21,107 nucleotides of DNA from JBAXSK01 sp044358815 (GTDB lineage Bacteria > Cyanobacteriota > Cyanobacteriia > Pseudanabaenales > Pseudanabaenaceae), in the NCBI GenBank assembly GCA_044358815.1, contig JBIKNH010000055.1, positions 1 through 21,107 of the forward strand, in the 5' to 3' direction. Within the stretch, counting starts at the first letter, position 1. Every line of letters starts with the position of its first letter. The notes below the pieces were generated by a model. The model did not search any database and was not told the DNA's origin. It saw only the letters and a program-made list of their open reading frames with translations. Positions 6,619 to 14,804 of this stretch are shown here, one piece after another. Both the position numbers and the translations under genes were made by a program.

Positions 6619-7545
6619 CTAACCTACTGATTCTAGATCATCATCCTGTATTTCGGATAGACTTGGATCACTACTCACCGAGATTAAATCTTCCATATTA
6701 CGGATCATCATTTGGCAGATGTCATCCAACGGTAAATCATTGGCATCATGTCCAAAAGGATCTTCAATTTGCAAACCGATTTCCTCAACACCTAAGAGAG
6801 TGAAACTAATTAAAGCCACCCCTAAACCAGTCCACCAGCCTAACTGACCCACTAACTGGAATGGCAAAGATAAGCAATAAATCAATAACAATTGCTTCAA
6901 GTGAATCGAATAAGCCAAAGGAATTGGTGTAGATTGAATCCGTTCACAGGCTCCTAAAGCATCAATACAGTCATTCAGTCTCAAACTAATTAGGTTAAAA
7001 CTAGGCGCTTGAATTAAATTCTCTTTAACTTGTTTTTGGAGATAAACACTCAACCAAAACGCAATCTCTAGGGGTGGATTGTGCATCGTTTGTAGTTTCT
7101 GGTGCTGAGCACGGGACAAAAATGGACGCAGTTCATCCCCCATCGGCTCACGGCGTAGTTTTAATTTAATACTAATCACAAAAGCCGCTAAAAGTCGCAC
7201 ATGGCGCAGTTTATTGGCACGATCTTCAGGACTGCGATCTTCAATGGAAGATAACATCTGCCGTGTCATATTCCGTACTGAAGTTACTAAAACACTCCAA
7301 ACCCGACGACCTTCCCAAAAGCGATCATAGGCGGTATTAGTCCGAAATACCAACAATAAACCTAATACGATATTGGGAATTACTGTACTCAAAAAGGGTA
7401 AAGAAACTCCCCAACCCTTAGTGTAAAGGAAAGAAATAAATACGCCAAACAAGGCACAGAAAACCACGCGAGGGATTACCTCACCAATTACCGAACCGTC
7501 TAATTGGAAGGCGGCACGAAACCATTTATAACGGCTACTTGTCAT
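6619..7545 (-). CDS. Bestrophin-family (UPF0187) channel protein
   Basis: A roughly 308-residue integral membrane protein of the bestrophin/YneE family, which forms pentameric anion (or in some bacteria cation) channels. Recognisable parts are RVVFCALFGVFISFLY (first membrane helix), IPNIVLGLLLVFRTNTAYDRFWEGRR (the family signature) and late hydrophobic helices around SIHLKQLLLIYCLSLPFQLVGQLGWWTGLGVALISFTLLGVEEIGLQIEDPFG, with positions such as IEDPFGHDANDLPLD typical of the family end. (Segments are quoted in short pieces because each is diagnostic.) In cyanobacteria bestrophin-like proteins have been linked to bicarbonate movement at thylakoids in some species; that role here is inference. 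The start may be ATG 7545 or GTG 7548. A minus-strand terminator at 7571-7602 makes it a separate transcript from the aminotransferase gene. Confidence 0.9.
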   Translation of the reverse strand: MTSSRYKWFRAAFQLDGSVIGEVIPRVVFCALFGVFISFLYTKGWGVSLPFLSTVIPNIVLGLLLVFRTNTAYDRFWEGRRVWSVLVTSVRNMTRQMLSSIEDRSPEDRANKLRHVRLLAAFVISIKLKLRREPMGDELRPFLSRAQHQKLQTMHNPPLEIAFWLSVYLQKQVKENLIQAPSFNLISLRLNDCIDALGACERIQSTPIPLAYSIHLKQLLLIYCLSLPFQLVGQLGWWTGLGVALISFTLLGVEEIGLQIEDPFGHDANDLPLDDICQMMIRNMEDLISVSSDPSLSEIQDDDLESVG

Positions 7546-7570
7546 CACAGGATTATACTCAAATTGATGG

Positions 7571-7602
7571 AAAAAATAAGCACGGGGAATTACCCATGCT
7601 TA
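7571..7602 (-). terminator. Rho-independent terminator after the DegT gene
   Basis: Read on the minus strand: a 10-bp stem (TAAGCATGGG with CCCGTGCTTA, one U-G pair), a 6-nt loop TAATTC, then TTTTTT. It lies just after the aminotransferase stop, between that gene and the bestrophin gene. Confidence 0.85.
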
Positions 7603-7629
7603 ACAATTAATTAAAGAAGATGATTGAAC

Positions 7630-8739
7630 TTAGAGATCTAAGGCATTTTTGAGGGCATGAACCACTTGTTCCTGTTGCTCTGGGGTAATCTCTGGGAACA
7701 TCGGCAAAGACAACACCTGATTAGCAACCAGTTCCGCTTGGGGGAAACTACCTGCGCCATAACCCAGCTCTGCATAAACTGACTGCAAGTGCAACGGCAA
7801 CGGATAGTAAATAATCGTAATCACACCCTGCTCTTTGAGTTTGGCTTGGACGGCATCGCGATCTTTGTCCACAATGCGGATCGTATATTGATTCCACACG
7901 GCTCCCGCTCCACGATCCGGCGCAATCACATGGGGCACATTCGCCAAAAGCTGATCATAACGCTGACTCACTTCTTGGCGCAGGGCATTCCATTGATTGA
8001 GATAAGGCAACTTCACCGATAACAACGCCGCTTGCAGTGCATCCAGCCGCGAGTTCATCCCGATATATTCATGGTAATAACGGCGTGGACTGCCATGCTC
8101 CCGCAAAATCTTGATTTTTTCCGCTAGTTCGGGATTGTTGGTAGTTGCCATACCGCCATCACCACAACCGCCTAAATTTTTGGTGGGGTAATAGCTAAAA
8201 CAACCAACATCACCAATGCTGCCCACCACCTGACCATCCCAAGTAGCCCCAGTGGCTTGGGCACAGTCTTCAATCACGTACAGATGATGCTCTTGGGCGA
8301 TCTCCATTAACCGCGTCATATCCACCGGACGACCAAACAAATGCACCGGCATAATTGCCTTAGTGCGGGGGGTAATGGCAGCGGCTAAAAGGTCTAAATT
8401 CAGATTAAAACTATGGGGTTCAACATCTACAAATACTGCCTTTGCCCCAGTCATCGTGATGGTTTCCGCACTGGCAAAGAAAGTAAACGGTGAGGTAATG
8501 ACTTCATCCCCCTCACCAATACCCAGCGCACGCATCGCTAAATACAGAGCGTCAGTACCAGAATTACAGGCGATGCCGTGTTTAGTGCCAATGTAGGCGG
8601 CAAACTCTGACTCAAACTGTGCCACCGTTGCACCACCAATGTATTGTCCTGAAGCCAAGACTCGCAAAGCAGCGGCATTGAGCGCATCACCAATTTGTGC
8701 GAATTGCTGCGAAGTATCAAAGGGGGGGATAGTCACCAC
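7630..8739 (-). CDS. DegT/DnrJ/EryC1/StrS sugar aminotransferase
   Basis: PLP-dependent aminotransferase acting on keto-sugar nucleotides in the cytoplasm, a step in making amino sugars for surface polysaccharide or glycans. The 369-residue length is normal. Visible features are ACNSGTDAL (56-64, phosphate binding), ITSPFTFFAS (81-90), VIEDCAQATGA with D158, and SYYPTKNLGGCGDGGM with the PLP lysine K187. The start is GTG (8739 or 8736); no in-frame ATG lies upstream before the preceding gene. It begins 32 nt after the cupin gene and is probably co-transcribed with it. The exact sugar substrate cannot be read from the sequence. Confidence 0.93.
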   Translation of the reverse strand: MVTIPPFDTSQQFAQIGDALNAAALRVLASGQYIGGATVAQFESEFAAYIGTKHGIACNSGTDALYLAMRALGIGEGDEVITSPFTFFASAETITMTGAKAVFVDVEPHSFNLNLDLLAAAITPRTKAIMPVHLFGRPVDMTRLMEIAQEHHLYVIEDCAQATGATWDGQVVGSIGDVGCFSYYPTKNLGGCGDGGMATTNNPELAEKIKILREHGSPRRYYHEYIGMNSRLDALQAALLSVKLPYLNQWNALRQEVSQRYDQLLANVPHVIAPDRGAGAVWNQYTIRIVDKDRDAVQAKLKEQGVITIIYYPLPLHLQSVYAELGYGAGSFPQAELVANQVLSLPMFPEITPEQQEQVVHALKNALDL

Positions 8740-8771
8740 GCTAAATGCTTTATTTCTCGTTAAATTACGAT

Positions 8772-9260
8772 CTACACTTTAGTATGATTTCCCGTGGGAT
8801 TGCTAATGGATTTGGCTTTTTCGTTATCTTTTTCGTGGCGGGCATAGTCATCCTGAAACCGGATAATATCGTCTTCGCCTAGATATTCACCGTTTTGGAC
8901 TTCGATCAAGACTAGGGGAATCACCCCAGGATTTTCGAGGCGATGGGGCGTACACTTCGGGACATAGGTGGATTGATTGGTACTGATCATAATTTCGTTA
9001 TCGCCGCACACGACCCGCGCTGTACCAGACACAACGATCCAATGTTCGCTGCGGTGGTGGTGCATCTGAAGGCTCAAACGATGACCAGGCTTAACTTCAA
9101 TGCGTTTGATTTTGTAGCCGATGCCTTCTTCAAGGATTGTAAATGCCCCCCAAGGACGCTGACTACTTTGATTACCATTTTGATTGCCAGATGTGGACTC
9201 AGACAGGGGCGGATTGACAGGAAATACGCTGGCGGCGGTTTGGTCGAGTGATTGTGCCAT
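8772..9260 (-). CDS. Mannose-6-phosphate isomerase type II-like cupin
   Basis: A stand-alone cupin equivalent to the C-terminal isomerase domain of ManC-type enzymes, about 162 residues. Core pattern: RPWGAFTILEEG (36-46), IEVKPGHRLSLQMHHHRSEHW (metal ligands near H67, H69, H73), VVSGTARV, YVPKCTPHRLENPG (H106) and LIEVQNGEYLGEDDIIR. These proteins interconvert fructose-6-P and mannose-6-P or act as sugar-binding cupins. The N-terminal 30 residues are Ser/Asn/Gln-rich. I prefer the ATG at 9260; an ATG at 9371 would add 37 residues without family likeness. It sits upstream of the DegT gene in the same direction, suggesting a sugar-nucleotide operon. A triple 11-bp repeat lies upstream at 9390-9422. 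Confidence 0.85.
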   Translation of the reverse strand: MAQSLDQTAASVFPVNPPLSESTSGNQNGNQSSQRPWGAFTILEEGIGYKIKRIEVKPGHRLSLQMHHHRSEHWIVVSGTARVVCGDNEIMISTNQSTYVPKCTPHRLENPGVIPLVLIEVQNGEYLGEDDIIRFQDDYARHEKDNEKAKSISNPTGNHTKV

Positions 9261-9389
9261 GATTTGCTCTGAAGGAGATAAACAACTTGGGGGTGGGGGA
9301 TAGGAAAGGCGCTGATGAGAGTAAAAAACTATGTTCTCAGGATAACAGTTTCCCTCTTTATCCTTGACCATTCAACGGCTATTTACAGC

Positions 9390-9422
9390 AGAATTTAATA
9401 AGAATTTAACAGGAATTTAATG
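9390..9422 (-). repeat. Three 11-bp direct repeats upstream of the cupin/DegT operon
   Basis: On the plus strand the units are AGAATTTAATA, AGAATTTAACA and GGAATTTAATG, placed end to end; the 8-mer GAATTTAA recurs exactly every 11 bp. On the minus strand, the direction of the operon, each reads TTAAATTC. The exact helical-turn spacing suggests a binding site for an OmpR/PhoB-type regulator. Cyanobacterial Pho boxes have this layout but a somewhat different unit. Confidence 0.6.
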
Positions 9423-9436
9423 TAAAACTTAGATGA

Positions 9437-12166
9437 TCACGAATCAGTCTGAGGATTTGGCGGATTTAGTCCCTGTGCCTGATGTAAGACCATCGGCAGC
9501 CGCACCGTAAATCTAGAACCCACATCGACTACGCTCTCCAAGGTAATGTGACCACCCATTAAATGCACTAATTGCTCAGTGATCGACAAGCCTAAACCAG
9601 TGCCGCCATGCTTGCGGGAGGGGGACTGATCCACTTGGCGGAATTGCTCAAAAATAGTGCGTTGGTGTTCGGGGGGAATACCAATTCCGGAATCTGCAAC
9701 CACTACTTCAATAAACTCTCCTGGCTCTTGGGATGTTGGCTCAGGGGAATTACGTGGGGAATTAGGCTGATCATCACTGCCAGCGGGTATTCCATTGGGA
9801 TTTACCGAACTTCCCGAATTCACCGGATGGAGTTCAATGCGGACATAACCATGATCAGTAAACTTAATGCCATTAGAGACTAAATTAGTAATAACTTGCT
9901 TAATGCGAATCGGGTCATGGTACACCAGACATTTACCAATATGATTGATGAAAGTAAACTCTAAGGATTTGTTTTGGGCTAGGGGTTGCAGGCTCTCGTA
10001 AGTATGGCGAATTAATTCCTCTAGTTGGAAATGTTCGGGATGGGGTTCCATTTTACCCGCTTCAATTTTCGATAAATCGAGAATATCATTAATCAGTTCT
10101 AATAAACTCTTCCCATTGCGTAAGATCCGCTCCACCATGTCTTCTTGTCCAGGGGTGAGGGTATCCCGTCTTTGGCGTAGTAGCACCTGAGAAAAGCCAA
10201 TAATCGCATTCATCGGAGTACGTAATTCATGGCTCATGTTAGCGAGAAACTGATTCTTTAATTGTGTGGCTTCTAAAAGCTGAGCGTTTTGAGCTTCGAT
10301 TTGATTAATTAATTGAGCATTACCGATAGCAATAGCTGCCTGTACCCCAAAAGAAGCAAGTAAATTCATATCTTCCCGAGAAGCAGCCCGTTCCAGTTGA
10401 AAATGTCCAATAGCTAAAGCTCCCAACCGCCCAGAACGACTGGACTCAATGGGCACACACAGGGCACTTTTAACCGGCAAACCTTCCACTAAGCAAGCTT
10501 CTCCGGCTTTGATTTCAACGGGAATTCCTTCTCGAAATACTTGCATTAATAGATTATCTGCTTCGAGGGGGAACGATGCACCGATCGGAAAATCAGCCGG
10601 TAACCCTTGGGTGGCAGAAAACACTAGAGAACGAGTTTTACTGTCAAATAGAGCCAGCACGCAAACCTCTGACCAGGCAATACCATCACAGGTGGCTTCT
10701 ACCACAGATTCCAGCAAGATATCTAGATCCTGCAATTGCTGGTTAATTAAGTTCGTCAACCGTTGCAAGATTCCCATACGTCGCTGCTGGTCAATCATAA
10801 TGCGATTGGTTTCCTGCATGACCTTATCCCGATACCGCTGCTCGGTTACATCCCGCAAAATCATGACACTACCCAAAAGTTCCGATTCAATCCCAGCAAG
10901 GGGTGCAGCGGTGGTACTCAAAATCACTTCTCTACCGTCAGCTTGACGTAATGTGATCTGATCTTCCACCACTTGATTCATGGACATCGCACGGAAAATC
11001 ACTAATTCCGATAGAGCTAGGGGCTGTCCGTCAGCATTCCTAATGTCAAACTGTTTAATGATTTCTGCCATTGACTTAGCCACCAAGGGAGAGGCTTTGC
11101 CATCGGTGAGATTGGTTGAACTAGGGTCTCCAGAGTTAAGGTTAGGGGTAACTAGATTTGGGGTGCTTAGAATCGCTCTGCCAGCGGAATTAATTTTGAG
11201 AATCCGTCCTTCCGAATCACTTAGCAAAACTCCATCGGCTAATTGCTCGAAAACAGTGGTTAATTCTTCCCTTTGTCGAGCAATGGTTTCAATACTTTGG
11301 GCGTTACTGATCGCAGTGGCTAAACGACGGTCAATGGATTTGAGAATGTTCCGACTTTGGGCTGACAGAGGTAATAAACTCCCTAAAAATAACACCCCTA
11401 CTAGATTTTTTTTCAGCATTAAGGGAACAGCGATCAGGCTCTGGGGCAGCAGATCGCCGATGGGAGTGCGATATACTAGGGATTGTCCCCCCAGGTCATC
11501 ACCTTCCCAAATTACCGCCTGTCCCATTTGTGCCGCTTGCCCTACGATGCCGTCCCCCAGGGCGATTTCAGTCATCATATTACTGGTACGATAGCCCCAT
11601 TCCGCTGCCAGAACCAAAGATCCTTCTCCCTGACCGCTGCCACTTTGCCACAGATAGATACTCCCCATTTGGGCTTTAGTTAGTTGACAAACTTCTTCTA
11701 AACTAGTTTTGATGAGTTTAGATAAACCTGTAGTACTGACCAGGACTTGATCCAGAGATTGCAGTGCAAATTGAATATCCCTAGATTCGAGAATGGCGGT
11801 TTTATTCTCTAATTGGTCTGCCATGCGATTAAAAACTTCCGCAAATTCCCCCAGTTCATCATAGCGATTTAGTTCTGCTCTAACGGAGAGATTTCCAGCG
11901 GACATTTCTTCGGCAACCCTAGATAGTTCGGCAAGGGAAGGCTGAATACTGCGTACAATGGCAGAAGCAACAAAGATTCCGGCTCCTAATCCAGCAATGA
12001 GAACTGCAACAGCGCTACTGGTAGCAACTCTCTGTAATACGGGAGTTCCCCAATGGACAAACGTGAGCAACAGCAACGAGGCTACAGTGAGTAAAACAGT
12101 GCTGATGGTCAGACCAAGCAATACTTTTCTGACTAGGCTCTCTCGTTGTTTGGGAATTTGTACCAT
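9437..12166 (-). CDS. Membrane sensor histidine kinase, HAMP-GAF-PAS-GAF-HisKA-HATPase
   Basis: A 909-residue two-component kinase that autophosphorylates a histidine and passes the phosphate to a response regulator. Two hydrophobic helices (about 15-37 and 48-72) are joined by only about 12 residues, so there is almost no periplasmic sensor; a HAMP segment (SIQPSLAELSRVAEEMSAGN…) follows. Then come GAF (about 135-295), PAS (about 302-447), GAF (about 470-620), HisKA with the H-box MSHELRTPMNAIIGF (H646) and HATPase_c with N-box NLVSNGIKF, DSGIGIP and GGTGLGLS. About 35 disordered Pro/Ser/Asn residues are inserted between N- and G1-boxes. No response regulator is adjacent. Cytoplasmic GAF/PAS sensing (ligand, redox or light) is inferred; no clear bilin cysteine motif was seen. 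Start: ATG 12166; a TTG at 12175 is possible. Confidence 0.93.
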   Translation of the reverse strand: MVQIPKQRESLVRKVLLGLTISTVLLTVASLLLLTFVHWGTPVLQRVATSSAVAVLIAGLGAGIFVASAIVRSIQPSLAELSRVAEEMSAGNLSVRAELNRYDELGEFAEVFNRMADQLENKTAILESRDIQFALQSLDQVLVSTTGLSKLIKTSLEEVCQLTKAQMGSIYLWQSGSGQGEGSLVLAAEWGYRTSNMMTEIALGDGIVGQAAQMGQAVIWEGDDLGGQSLVYRTPIGDLLPQSLIAVPLMLKKNLVGVLFLGSLLPLSAQSRNILKSIDRRLATAISNAQSIETIARQREELTTVFEQLADGVLLSDSEGRILKINSAGRAILSTPNLVTPNLNSGDPSSTNLTDGKASPLVAKSMAEIIKQFDIRNADGQPLALSELVIFRAMSMNQVVEDQITLRQADGREVILSTTAAPLAGIESELLGSVMILRDVTEQRYRDKVMQETNRIMIDQQRRMGILQRLTNLINQQLQDLDILLESVVEATCDGIAWSEVCVLALFDSKTRSLVFSATQGLPADFPIGASFPLEADNLLMQVFREGIPVEIKAGEACLVEGLPVKSALCVPIESSRSGRLGALAIGHFQLERAASREDMNLLASFGVQAAIAIGNAQLINQIEAQNAQLLEATQLKNQFLANMSHELRTPMNAIIGFSQVLLRQRRDTLTPGQEDMVERILRNGKSLLELINDILDLSKIEAGKMEPHPEHFQLEELIRHTYESLQPLAQNKSLEFTFINHIGKCLVYHDPIRIKQVITNLVSNGIKFTDHGYVRIELHPVNSGSSVNPNGIPAGSDDQPNSPRNSPEPTSQEPGEFIEVVVADSGIGIPPEHQRTIFEQFRQVDQSPSRKHGGTGLGLSITEQLVHLMGGHITLESVVDVGSRFTVRLPMVLHQAQGLNPPNPQTDS

Positions 12167-12266
12167 AGGGACCAATGCCTCTCACTGTAAATTTGGCTCA
12201 CGATATATAGATTTCAGGGGTTCTCGCTTTTTTCTCAATGCATCACTTAATCCGTCGATGAGACCG

Positions 12267-12305
12267 ATTAAATTAATTAAATTAAATTAATTAAATTGAT
12301 TAAAC
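12267..12305 (+). repeat. 14-bp tandem repeat upstream of the kinase
   Basis: ATTAAATTAATTAA occurs twice exactly (12267-12280, 12281-12294), followed by a partial third copy (ATTGATTAAAC). Pure A+T apart from the tail. It lies about 100 bp upstream of the kinase start. Confidence 0.75.
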
Positions 12306-12383
12306 TGACGAAGCGGAAGATAGGCATGATGAGAATTTATCACCAATAGCATTCGTAACCAAATGCCATACCTGAATAGTTAG

Positions 12384-12416
12384 CTTGCAATTAACTTGCA
12401 AGTAATTTGCAATTAA
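12384..12416 (-). repeat. Three 11-bp direct repeats upstream of the kinase gene
   Basis: Plus-strand units CTTGCAATTAA, CTTGCAAGTAA and TTTGCAATTAA follow each other with no gap. The sequence TTGCAA recurs every 11 bp. On the minus strand each reads TTAATTGCAA or TTACTTGCAA. A fourth, inverted half-match (ATTACTTGCA) follows at about 12424-12433. It lies about 220 bp upstream of the kinase ATG, in a 360-bp spacer that otherwise shows no gene. Confidence 0.65.
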
Positions 12417-12526
12417 TTTTAGAATTACTTGCAGAATCTGCCAGTTTAGATTATTACAGATATGAACATAAATGACATCTGCTAATGGTTACAGATTTAA
12501 GTGATGTGTAAAAATAGAAAAATTAC

Positions 12527-13369
12527 CTATGCAAATAGATTCCTAAAATTCTGCCATAGCTGTTCTTGCAATTGCTCTAGGGGAACCTGTTTGATTGCAG
12601 CGGCTTCTCGGTAAATATCCCTAATCTCAAATTTAGTCTGCGCGTCGGTTTCGAGAAAGAGTTGCTCTAGTGGCACTGCGGCGATCACTTCTCGGCTGGG
12701 GGATTGAGGGTGGCAAATACTCGCCCCGAAGGAAACCTTAATCCCGTGGTGGGCTAAACTGCGGCGCAAATCATCTTTTTTATCAAAGCCATGAACTAGC
12801 CAGGGCATTCGCGGGCGGTGTTTTTGTTTGAGGTTAATCAGTTCGTTAAATGCTTTAACACAATGAATAATCAAAGGTTTTTGGAGGGTTTCTGATAGTT
12901 CAATTTGGGCGCTAAATGCCTTGATTTGCAGAGCTAGATCAATGACTTGTGGCGTGTCATCGGACTTAGGAATATGAGGAGGAAGAGGAATATAAGTATA
13001 TTTTGCTCTGTGATGCCGATCTAAACCGCATTCACCAATGGCAATCATCCTCGAATCCTGAGCGATTTGCCATATTTGCTGCATTATTTGATCTAGAGAA
13101 CTTAAATTTTGAGCATCAATGCCATGAGCGAAATTAAGATTTTGGCAGAGATTCTGGAAGAGATTTTGATAGAGAAACCAAGGATGTAAACCAATAGAAC
13201 AGGAGCTTAAAGGTTCTGGCAAGGTAATATATTCGCTGTAGTCCAGGCTGGTAATAGTGATAGCAGTTCCAATATCAGATTCAATATCACTTTGATTATG
13301 CTCTTGAGCAATATGATCTGGAGAAATATTAGGCAATCTGTGGGTGTGAAAATCAATCAATGGTGCCAT
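12527..13369 (-). CDS. TatD-family metal-dependent hydrolase
   Basis: A TIM-barrel metallo-hydrolase of the TatD family, members of which are nucleases or related phosphoesterases; 280 residues. Metal-binding residues are in the expected order: DFHTHR (H8, H10), GECGLDRHH (E113), IIHCVKAF (H169), LVHGFDK (H193) and LETDAQT (D242). It is slightly longer than the usual 260 because of inserts near 65-95 and 122-142. The first insert, YQNL-FQNL-CQNL, is encoded by a 12-bp tandem repeat at 13137-13172. The ATG at 13369 is immediately followed by the first metal motif and is the natural start. It lies downstream of metK with a 111-nt gap that holds a hairpin. The precise substrate is unknown. Confidence 0.88.
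   Translation of the reverse strand: MAPLIDFHTHRLPNISPDHIAQEHNQSDIESDIGTAITITSLDYSEYITLPEPLSSCSIGLHPWFLYQNLFQNLCQNLNFAHGIDAQNLSSLDQIMQQIWQIAQDSRMIAIGECGLDRHHRAKYTYIPLPPHIPKSDDTPQVIDLALQIKAFSAQIELSETLQKPLIIHCVKAFNELINLKQKHRPRMPWLVHGFDKKDDLRRSLAHHGIKVSFGASICHPQSPSREVIAAVPLEQLFLETDAQTKFEIRDIYREAAAIKQVPLEQLQEQLWQNFRNLFA
13137..13172 (-). repeat. In-frame 12-bp tandem repeat inside tatD
   Basis: Three consecutive plus-strand units: AGATTTTGGCAG, AGATTCTGGAAG and AGATTTTGATAG. On the coding strand they encode YQNL, FQNL and CQNL. They form an insert relative to typical TatD proteins and keep the reading frame because the unit is 12 bp. Confidence 0.8.
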
Positions 13370-13417
13370 TAAGCTACTTAAATCAGCTATTGAGATTGAT
13401 CCGCTTTTATGGATGAA

Positions 13418-13455
13418 TCATCCCCCCCCACTCCATTAAAGAAGGGAGGGGATGA
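13418..13455 (-). terminator. Hairpin after metK, possible terminator or dispersed palindrome
   Basis: TCATCCCC (13418-13425) pairs perfectly with GGGGATGA (13448-13455); an inner CCC/GGG pairing is possible. It lies 26 nt after the metK stop. There is no T-run on the minus strand, so it may be an RNA-stabilising or dispersed palindrome rather than a classic terminator. Confidence 0.45.
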
Positions 13456-13480
13456 GCATAAACCTAAACCTTTAAGGAAT

Positions 13481-14719
13481 TTAACCCTGCTGCAAAGCCG
13501 CAACTTTATCCGTTTGCTCCCAAGGGAGATTCAAGTCAGCGCGTCCCATGTGACCATAGGCAGCCACATCCTGATAGAAGCGTCCACCCCGCTCCCCAGG
13601 CAAACCGCGCAGATTGAAATGCTTGATAATTGCCGCCGGACGTAAATCGAAATTTGCCTTGACCAGAGCCAGCAGATCCGCATCGGGAATTGTGCCCGTA
13701 CCGAAGGTATCTACGTGTAAGCTCGTGGGTCGTGCCACCCCAATGGCATAACTGATCTGTAACTCGCATTTCTTGGCTAGACCAGCAGCAACAATATTTT
13801 TTGCCACATACCTTGCTGCATAAGCCGCACTGCGGTCTACTTTCGTGGGGTCTTTACCCGAAAATGCCCCGCCGCCGTGACGGGCATAACCGCCATAGGT
13901 ATCGACAATAATTTTGCGCCCCGTCAGCCCTGAGTCGCCCTGAGGACCACCAATCACAAATTTACCGGTGGGATTGACAAGGAATCGGGTGCTGTCATCG
14001 GGCTGTACGGTCATATCGGCAAAGCTTGGTAATACGACCTTTTCCCATAGGTCAGCTTTGATGATTGCTTGGACCTCTGCCTCATCGGTCACGCCGTTGA
14101 TCGCGGCATCGTGCTGGGTTGAGATCAAAATTGTGTCAATGGCAACGGGGCGATCATCTTCATACACCACCGTTACTTGGGTTTTACCATCGGGGCGTAA
14201 ATAGGCTAAGGTGCCATTCTTCCGCACTACGGACAACTGCCGTGACAGACGGTGGGCGAGGGCAATGGGTAAGGGCATCAGTTCAGGGGTTTCATCACAG
14301 GCAAACCCAAACATCAAACCCTGGTCACCAGCGCCAACAGCGTCAAAAGCTGCATCTTCATCCGCTGAGCCGCTGCGGGTTTCGAGGGCAACGTTAACCC
14401 CTTGGGCAATATCGGCAGACTGTTCATCCAGAGCAACTAAAACCGTGCAACTGTTGGCAGAAAAGCCGTTGTCTGCATCGGTATAGCCAATTTCAGCAAT
14501 TTTTTTGCGGGCTAAATTAACATAGTTGACATTGGCATTAGTGGTGATTTCCCCAGTGATCAGCACCAGTCCGGTATTGACCACTACCTCAGCCGCCACC
14601 CGTGAATGGGGATCTTGGGCTAGCAATGTATCGAGAATGGTGTCGGAAATTTGATCACAAATCTTGTCTGGATGCCCTTCAGTCACAGACTCTGACGTAA
14701 ACAGAAAGCGGCTAACCAA
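13481..14719 (-). CDS. metK: S-adenosylmethionine synthase
   Basis: Makes S-adenosylmethionine from methionine and ATP, releasing phosphate and pyrophosphate; cytoplasmic tetramer. The 412-residue protein has SESVTEGHPDK near the N-terminus (H16), GAGDQGLMFG in the middle and GGGAFSGKDPTKVDRSAAY later, all signature motifs. Translation begins at TTG (14719): there is no ATG before the conserved region, and a perfect AGGAGG (14728-14733) lies 8 nt upstream. The C-terminus …WEQTDKVAALQQG is typical. The gene is the first of the minus-strand group metK, tatD, kinase, but the spacers suggest separate transcription. No known SAM riboswitch was recognised upstream, though a two-tier hairpin occurs at 14805-14845. 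Confidence 0.98.
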   Translation of the reverse strand: MVSRFLFTSESVTEGHPDKICDQISDTILDTLLAQDPHSRVAAEVVVNTGLVLITGEITTNANVNYVNLARKKIAEIGYTDADNGFSANSCTVLVALDEQSADIAQGVNVALETRSGSADEDAAFDAVGAGDQGLMFGFACDETPELMPLPIALAHRLSRQLSVVRKNGTLAYLRPDGKTQVTVVYEDDRPVAIDTILISTQHDAAINGVTDEAEVQAIIKADLWEKVVLPSFADMTVQPDDSTRFLVNPTGKFVIGGPQGDSGLTGRKIIVDTYGGYARHGGGAFSGKDPTKVDRSAAYAARYVAKNIVAAGLAKKCELQISYAIGVARPTSLHVDTFGTGTIPDADLLALVKANFDLRPAAIIKHFNLRGLPGERGGRFYQDVAAYGHMGRADLNLPWEQTDKVAALQQG

Positions 14720-14727
14720 CGATGTGT

Positions 14728-14733
14728 CCTCCT
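14728..14733 (-). promoter_or_regulatory. Strong Shine-Dalgarno deciding a TTG start for metK
   Basis: AGGAGG on the minus strand, 8 nt before TTG 14719. This fixes the rare TTG as the start codon. Confidence 0.9.
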
Positions 14734-14804
14734 AAGAATCGGGCAGTCAAGCAAAAGTTTTGACTATAATATTTGTCTGTAATATTACTTCACCCTTGGT
14801 GTTT

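Noticed and set aside
9261..9371. Upstream ATG start for the cupin
   Set aside because: The extra 37 residues have no family likeness. Kept as an alternative because the 11-bp repeats lie just before it.
10449..11594. Antisense open frames of 165 and 204 residues (10449-10946, 10980-11594)
   Set aside because: They lie wholly inside the histidine kinase on the other strand, have no recognisable domain, and the kinase frame is fully conserved there.
13418..13455. Classic terminator for metK
   Set aside because: Stem is good but no T-run follows on the minus strand; listed only as a possible terminator.
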